Assembly: GCF_036588685.1 (NCBI RefSeq)
Contig: NC_086380.1
Location: 35,850,692 to 35,914,691, forward strand
Length of the DNA: 64,000 nt
Reading direction: 5' to 3'
Source of the DNA: Mytilus trossulus
Taxonomy: Eukaryota > Mollusca > Bivalvia > Mytilida > Mytilidae
The notes beneath the pieces were generated by a model. The model did no database searches. It was not told the DNA's origin and worked only from the letters and a program-made list of their open reading frames with translations. Of the stretch, positions 58,975-64,000 are shown in pieces. The first letter of the stretch is position 1; each line of letters starts with the position of its first letter. Made by a program: the position numbers and the translations under genes.

Positions 58975-58985
58975 ATAGTTTGCAC

Positions 58986-59840
58986 ATGGCATCAGCAGAT
59001 CAACATGCCTGTGAACCGTGTTCAAGAGGTGAGACCGTCTCAACTGGTTACAGCTGGTGTTCTGACTGCGAGGAAATATTATGTGATGTTTGTGACAAAT
59101 CTCACAGAGTAAACAAACTGACTCTGTCGCATAATCTGACGGAGATACGAGAATTACCGTTTATTCCGAAAGAAACTGTTACCAACTTCCGATTATGTGG
59201 CAATCACCCAGAAAAGATCGTTGACTTTTATTGTGCATTTCATGACGTCGTTTGCTGTCAGACATGCATAGCTGAAAGTCATCGAGCCTGTCAGCAGGTT
59301 AAAGTTGTCGATGATGTATCTGGTGATATCAAATCGTCGGCTTTAGTGGAAGATGTATCGAAAGCAGTGTCATACTTACTGAAAACATTACAGTCAGTCA
59401 TAGAGAATAGGAATAATAATAAAGAATTGGTGTTTTTGCAAGAACCATTAATTAAAACATCAATTGCAAAGTTAAAAAAAGATTTACTTCAACACGTTGA
59501 ATCGCTTGAAAAATCTCTCCTCTCTGAATTGTCAAAACTGAAATCAAAAGCTGTATCTCAACTTGATACCGATTTAGCCGAAACAAAATCAATGAGCGAA
59601 AGTTGGCAGAAGATTAAACAAGAACTTGATTTCAACATCGAACATGGCTCCAATAACCAGTTATTTTGTTCGGTTCAAAATCTAAAGAATAAGATATCAG
59701 ACGAAGAAATGAAACTTCAAGACAATTTAACAAGGACTATGAACTTAGATTTGGAATACTTTGTAGAGGAAGACTTATATATGCGACATAATTTCATCAC
59801 ATTGCAAAGTAAAAATTGCATATCAGCATTGCGGTATTAG
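58986..59840 (+). CDS. TRIM-like protein, B-box and coiled-coil half
   Basis: 284 residues from MASADQHACEPC to a TAG at 59838. The upstream in-frame ATG at 58869 was rejected because the added residues are hydrophobic and sit before a likely splice acceptor. The first zinc box has C9, C12, C25, C28, C33, C36, H40 and H49 (B-box 1 type). The second has C71, H74, C83, H86, C91, C94, H99 and C102 (B-box 2 type). There is no RING, so ubiquitin-ligase activity is not expected from this protein alone. About residues 115-260 are heptad-like and highly charged, a likely coiled coil. The coding part has no introns. The frame breaks before the propeller (next entry), so this is either a recent pseudogene or carries a sequence error. 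The family is expanded in bivalves and often linked to immune responses; no specific role is claimed. Confidence 0.85.
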   Translation: MASADQHACEPCSRGETVSTGYSWCSDCEEILCDVCDKSHRVNKLTLSHNLTEIRELPFIPKETVTNFRLCGNHPEKIVDFYCAFHDVVCCQTCIAESHRACQQVKVVDDVSGDIKSSALVEDVSKAVSYLLKTLQSVIENRNNNKELVFLQEPLIKTSIAKLKKDLLQHVESLEKSLLSELSKLKSKAVSQLDTDLAETKSMSESWQKIKQELDFNIEHGSNNQLFCSVQNLKNKISDEEMKLQDNLTRTMNLDLEYFVEEDLYMRHNFITLQSKNCISALRY

Positions 59841-60645
59841 CCATACATCTCAATTACATACAAAAGCACAGTTTGTACCAGCTGTTTTGTCTTTCACACC
59901 AACTAATTCAATTGACTTGTCAATGCATGGAACATGCGCAATATCTGGTATAGAAATAATCGACGATAGACTTTTCCTGTGTCATTTTAAAGCAAGTAAG
60001 ATATTAGTGTACACAAATGATGGTACATTTATCAAAGAAAAATTCACTGAAATCAAGCCATATCAAATATCAAAGATACCAAACGAATCACATATTGCAT
60101 TAACGACACTCGATTCTTCAACTATTTTGGTAATTGACAGTGAAAGTTTAGATTGCATTCGCAGGATAAATACAGACAAATCATATTCTGCTGTGAAAAC
60201 ACTCGATCATGCATTCTTTGTTGGTGGAGACAATGTTTTAGACATAATATCGATGGATGGAAGTGTAAACCGTTCTTTTGTGGTCCCCTCGTGTGATAAA
60301 GGTAAAATTCGCCACATACGAAAAAGACGGGACGACACACTTTTGTTCACAAACTCGTATACATTATATTGTATCCGGCTAATGGATGGCACGCAATATT
60401 TTGAGTACTCCTCAACAACTGCGGCGCGTGGAATAGCGGAGGATCAATATGGAAACATATATATTGCAGACAGAAGTCAGAAAAATATACACAGAATCGC
60501 TCCTGATGGATCTTTCATTGATATTGTTCTAACGGAAGATGACGGAATCGGTATACCAACAGCTCTGCAATTTAGTAGCGATTATAGTAAACTGTATGTA
60601 GGCATGGATAACAATAAAATGTTGGCAGTTTTTGAATGCAAATGA
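59767..60645 (+). CDS. TRIM-like protein, NHL/beta-propeller half (+1 frame)
   Basis: The frame is open from 59767 to TGA 60645 and is one base out of register with the B-box half. Readable homology starts near ISHTSQLHTKAQFVPA. The domain has six-bladed propeller-like repeats: IIDDRLFLCHFKASKILVYT, TTLDSSTILVIDSESLDCI, then GIAEDQYGNIYIADRSQKNI (a good NHL repeat) and YSKLYVGMDNNKMLAVF at the end. In TRIM-NHL relatives this half binds RNA or protein partners. Translation from the internal ATG at 59887 is possible but unlikely as a natural start. With the preceding entry it makes one gene of about 550 residues. Confidence 0.82.
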   Translation, partial: RKTYICDIISSHCKVKIAYQHCGISHTSQLHTKAQFVPAVLSFTPTNSIDLSMHGTCAISGIEIIDDRLFLCHFKASKILVYTNDGTFIKEKFTEIKPYQISKIPNESHIALTTLDSSTILVIDSESLDCIRRINTDKSYSAVKTLDHAFFVGGDNVLDIISMDGSVNRSFVVPSCDKGKIRHIRKRRDDTLLFTNSYTLYCIRLMDGTQYFEYSSTTAARGIAEDQYGNIYIADRSQKNIHRIAPDGSFIDIVLTEDDGIGIPTALQFSSDYSKLYVGMDNNKMLAVFECK

Positions 60646-61279
60646 ATTGTGAAATACAGTTTTGAATTGTAAGTTATATTTGCTTTACTGTAAACATATT
60701 TTATTAAAGCAATCGTTATATTATTAGTTACATTGTGTGTTAGTGACCTAATATATATATACGATATATATGGGGTCAGTAAATTCCATATGGGGATTTG
60801 AGCGAGGTAAGATACATATACTTACAAGGGTAAAGACATAAATACGAAATATACAAAAGATTCAACAATTGGGAGTATAGGAAACAAGAGCAGTGCTCTC
60901 ATATAAATCCGTCTCCTGAAATTCAAAAATGAAATTACAAGCTTTGAAATATATATGTATATATTCTTTATAAATTGTTGTAGTCATATTCGATATAAAA
61001 ATTTATGGTGATTTAATGTCAGCAGTCCAAATAATTTGTATTTGCTTCAAGTATAAACTGCATACATTTTTTGAAAGGTAACATATAGTTTTACCATACA
61101 TATTCTTATTTAGTGGGAGGTTTAATTAGCTTTAAAATCAGATTCAGTCCATTATTTTCTTCGGAAATTGTCTGTATCAAGTCAGGGACACGACATTTGT
61201 TTTCTATTTGTTCCATTCATTGACATAGTGTCGCACGTTTGATTATATCAAGTTTTATGTCCTTCACCCTTTTACACCC
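60646..61279. other. Downstream flank of the B-box gene
   Basis: TTTTATTAAAGCAATCG soon after the stop may hold the polyadenylation region (ATTAAA at 60702-60707). There is a small AT-dinucleotide palindrome ATATATATACGATATATAT near 60751. Nothing else recognised. Confidence 0.4.
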
Positions 61280-61548
61280 TATTTCATTGAGTGTGTATAT
61301 ATGCAAAGGTAACATCTTTCAATTGATTAGCTTGCTTGTTACATGTAGATGAACCGTGAGGTCATCATTATTAGGTCATGTATACTATCCCCTTTCGAAG
61401 TAGTCTAGTCAAATAGATTAGTTATCTGTCAGACAAGACGATTCTCAAAGGAGGGTAGTTTACCTAACATAATAATGACTTCGCAGATTAGCTATCAAGC
61501 AAGCTAACCAAAGATATTACGTTATTTGCTTACACACTCAATGAAATT
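61280..61548. mobile_element. Foldback element, about 270 bp
   Basis: The outer arms ATTTCATTGAGTGTGTA and the complement TACACACTCAATGAAAT are perfect. Pairing continues inward, imperfectly, through GCAAA/TTTGC, AACATCTTT, TTAGCTTGCTTG / CAAGCAAGCTAA and GTCATCATTATTAGGT / ACCTAACATAATAATGAC, leaving a small central loop. Almost the whole element can form one hairpin. No target duplication was identified. Confidence 0.7.
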
Positions 61549-61569
61549 GACTGTATCTATTTTTGTACT

Positions 61570-62475
61570 TGTGTTATTATACCCCCGCTTTCAAAAAAAG
61601 GGGGGTATACTGTTTTACCTCTGTCTGTCCGTCCGTCCGTCCGTCCGTCCGTCCGTCCAATGAAACTTTTGTCACATTTTTCTCAGGAACTACACATCCA
61701 CCCTGTTTGTAATTTGGTATCAACATTTATATATGTCAGCCATACCGTGTGATGCGTTTTCAGATTCATCATTCATCGACTTCCTGTTTGCCGAACACTT
61801 GTATGATTTTACACATGATAGCCAAGTTGAAAATTTTCGTCACATTTTTCTCAGGAACTTCAATACAAGGATTTCTGAAATTTGGTTATAATTTAATATA
61901 TATTAATAGAATTCTTCAAAAACTTCTCTGTTTTGGTGATGATGGCTTGTTTGTAGATCTTACTTTACTGAACATTCTTGCTGTTGAGGTTTCACACCAC
62001 CAATTACTCCCTCCAATTTAGAACGTATATTAGGACCATTTTGAGTAAAAAATTACTTGTTTATGAGTTTGCATTCAAAATTGAGGATTAATGCACTCCA
62101 TAGTATACTAATTTAGGATCTCCAGAAAACCAGGGGTTATTTTAGTGGTACCTCTATTCGGTAGACCTCTTCTTTCTCATACGATTTTAAATATCTGTTG
62201 AAAATTGGCATGTAGAAAGCTGATACATGTACTATGAAGTTAAACGTGTGAAGGTAAAATATTTAGAAAGCTGTGAAAATTGGAAAATTTGGTTGAACAG
62301 ATATTGACTTTTAATTGGTGGTATTATACCTTTACAGTTATCTCTATCAATAATGAACTTGGTCAAGTAGTTTCAGAGGGAGAAGATTTTTGTAAAAGTC
62401 AATGGACGACGATGACATGCAACGATGAACACCAACTTGGCAAGTGATGAGAAAATCTCACTTGACCCCTTTTGG
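61570..62475 (+). repeat. Composite repeat with (GTCC)n and an R4-like end
   Basis: Starts with the hairpin TATACCCCCGCTTT / AAAGGGGGGTATA, then about nine GTCC units (61622-61658). Next come two TCACATTTTTCTCAGGAACT phrases (61672 and 61841). Then R4-core phrases follow: TTGTAGATCTTACTTTACTG and AGTTTCAGAGGGAGAAGATT, with AAGTGATGAGAAAATCTCAC near the end. The microsatellite marks the junction of the hairpin module with the rest. Confidence 0.65.
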
Positions 62476-63527
62476 GACAGACACTATCATTAGGTTTTAT
62501 AACGAGTGAGAATGGGTATCGCTTGTTAACTCCAGTTATTTAATTTCAATATTATAATAAACGAGCATTTGGCGAGTTTATCATTACTATTTCAATTAAA
62601 TAACGAGAGTTGATATCAAGCGATATCCCAATCACAAGTTATTAAACTTAGTTGTCATAATATGGCCAATTCTTTCATTTTTGTTAAATAAAAAATTCAG
62701 CGAATCGTTGTTCTAGTATTTTGCACATAAAATGTACATAGTCGTAACCTTTGAAGGTCATCAATGACCTTACAAATAGACAGTGGAAATGCCTTAATAT
62801 CGTCTTATGATGATGAATAAGAAAATCAAATTAACACATATTTTCGTATCACTTTTTCATATCACACTCACTTTAGTGTGATACGAGAGATTTCTATTAA
62901 TGCAAGAAATAGATTATATAAATGAGACACAACCATGTATAAGAGAAATTAACTTTGCAAACGCATCAGGTGTATCATTCGACCATGGCACAGCTTTTTT
63001 ATTAAACATCGAAGTAAGAAACATCAGTAATGGACAGCAAATCAGAATCAGAAAAATATACTTGTAATAAAATACATTCTGCTATACTGAGGAGGCCTGC
63101 TCCCCGCCCCAACACAAAAAATCCATGAATAAAAAATGAAAAAAAAATCCAACAAGCACAGACATACCTAATCCGCCCAATTTTTATTCCAATTGTCAAG
63201 AACATTTGAATTAGATTTTATACATAATTAACAATGAAATGAATAGCTCATCAGGAATACAATCTATCTGTATATGCACGTCTCAATTCAAATTGTCTAT
63301 ACTTACATTATATTGTTGACATTACGAATATAAACTGTATGTATAAGTTATAAAATATTACAAACAACAATAACATTATATACAAATGACTTGCATGTAA
63401 ATGTTAGAACATCATTATCAAACTGACGAATGCATTGAGTCATGCTTGGAAAAGTACTTTTCAACCTTTGTTTTAAACGTAAATACACTGACAAATAGCA
63501 TTTTAAGCTATAGGAATTTTGTATAAT
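62476..63527. other. Intergenic, no recognised feature
   Basis: A TAACGAGTG...CGAGCATTTGGCGAG...TAACGAGAG stretch (62500-62630) has short inverted phrases (GATATCAAGCGATATCCC versus GGGTATCGCTTGTTAACTCC), possibly a decayed element. No coding sequence. Confidence 0.35.
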
Positions 63528-63985
63528 CACTCGAAAAAATCGGACACACTCGAAAAATCCCGGACTGCTCTCGAAAAAAAAACGAACATAAAGAAATGAA
63601 TTTTAGTCCCAAAATGTCGTTTTCAATGCAAACCCAATATTTTTGGTAAAGCGTCTGTATTTCTAAGGATATATAGATTCCATGTATGCATTCCCTTCAA
63701 CATCATCAGTGTCATGTGTACAAAAATGGTTGTATTCTGTATTTTGGAATTAAAGCATTTTAAGGCTAATTCTAACTTCTTTAACGAAAAATAATGTCGG
63801 ATTGGTAATATCTTTCTTTATCAAATACTATTATACATGGTATAACTTTGTATATAAACTGAAGCGTCTATATCACGTCTTGTTAAAAAGGAAGTCTGTT
63901 TGTTTACATATTTGTTCATATTGATATTCACTCGAAAAAAGTGGTCACACTCTAAAAAGCCCGATTAAATCACTCGAAAAACCAC
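63528..63985 (+). repeat. Pair of CACTCGAAAAA direct repeats
   Basis: TCACTCGAAAAAATCGGACA, CACTCGAAAAATCCCGGA (63527-63565) is matched about 405 bp later by TCACTCGAAAAAAGTGGTCA, CACTCTAAAAAGCCCGATT and a further TCACTCGAAAAACC. This may be the two ends of an element that runs past the window edge. Confidence 0.5.
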
Positions 63986-64000
63986 GATCCTAGCCGGACG

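Noticed and set aside
58869..58985. Earlier in-frame ATG for the B-box gene
   Set aside because: The extra residues are hydrophobic and phenylalanine-rich, and a T-rich tract with AG lies between this ATG and the better start at 58986.
58986..60645. An intron to explain the frame change in the B-box/NHL gene
   Set aside because: No GT...AG pair of plausible size fits between the two frames, which overlap; a one-base change is simpler.
1..64000. tRNA, rRNA or snRNA genes
   Set aside because: I looked for A/B-box and cloverleaf patterns only by eye and found none; a tRNAscan/Infernal run would be decisive.

Overview
The window is eukaryotic genomic DNA, AT-rich and intron-heavy, and most likely from a bivalve mollusc. 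A marine mussel of the Mytilus type is the best guess. The basis is the animal-type protein sequences with GT-AG introns, the non-LTR retrotransposon, the B-box/NHL protein typical of expanded bivalve TRIM-like families, and several dispersed repeats that I recognise from memory as common in mussel DNA. No database search was possible, so the species call is inference.

Four protein genes can be read. (1) 354-5418, plus strand: the last five coding exons of RBM19, a multi-RRM protein of ribosomal small-subunit biogenesis. Its fourth intron here holds about 1.1 kb of a 22-bp minisatellite. (2) 11842-19753, minus strand: a complete five-exon 14-3-3 epsilon gene (YWHAE), 256 residues. (3) 27167-53601, minus strand: a complete 18-exon FTSJ3 (yeast Spb1) gene, a pre-rRNA 2'-O-methyltransferase whose spliced frame closes at 839 residues. 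Its introns make up about 90% of 26 kb and carry most of the mobile DNA of the window. These include a 5'-truncated non-LTR retrotransposon with an open reverse transcriptase frame (44006-46595). (4) 58986-60645, plus strand: a TRIM-like protein with two B-boxes, a coiled coil and an NHL-type beta-propeller, broken by one frameshift near 59811-59840.

The rest is intergenic and intronic repeat. Well-delimited elements are: two non-autonomous Helitron-like elements with matching ends (22360-23120 and 57955-58726); a pogo/Tigger-like element with CAGT ends and TA target sites (16407-17684); three TTAA-type MITEs (29752-30029, 36649-37266, 55720-56158); two TA-type MITEs (18585-18752, 51871-52488); a long-inverted-repeat element (35317-35768); a foldback element (61280-61548); and two large elements that share hairpin-bearing ends but carry different tandem-repeat cores (38940-39820 and 47038-48805). 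Further dispersed families are labelled R1 to R6: R1, TATACGACCGC ends, several copies; R2, about 240-280 bp, five copies; R3, a GGGGCCCTTTATAG segment; R4, GCTCACCT/AGGTGAGC ends; R5, a GACGCGCG segment; R6, a GTCCAAGTTTGGT segment.

RBM19 and FTSJ3 both act in nucleolar ribosome assembly but lie on opposite strands about 22 kb apart, with YWHAE between them. I see no sign of co-regulation. No CRISPR array, tRNA, rRNA or bacterial-type operon was seen. The unusual content is the variety of mobile elements and the small duplications at splice sites, not a recognisable new multi-gene system.
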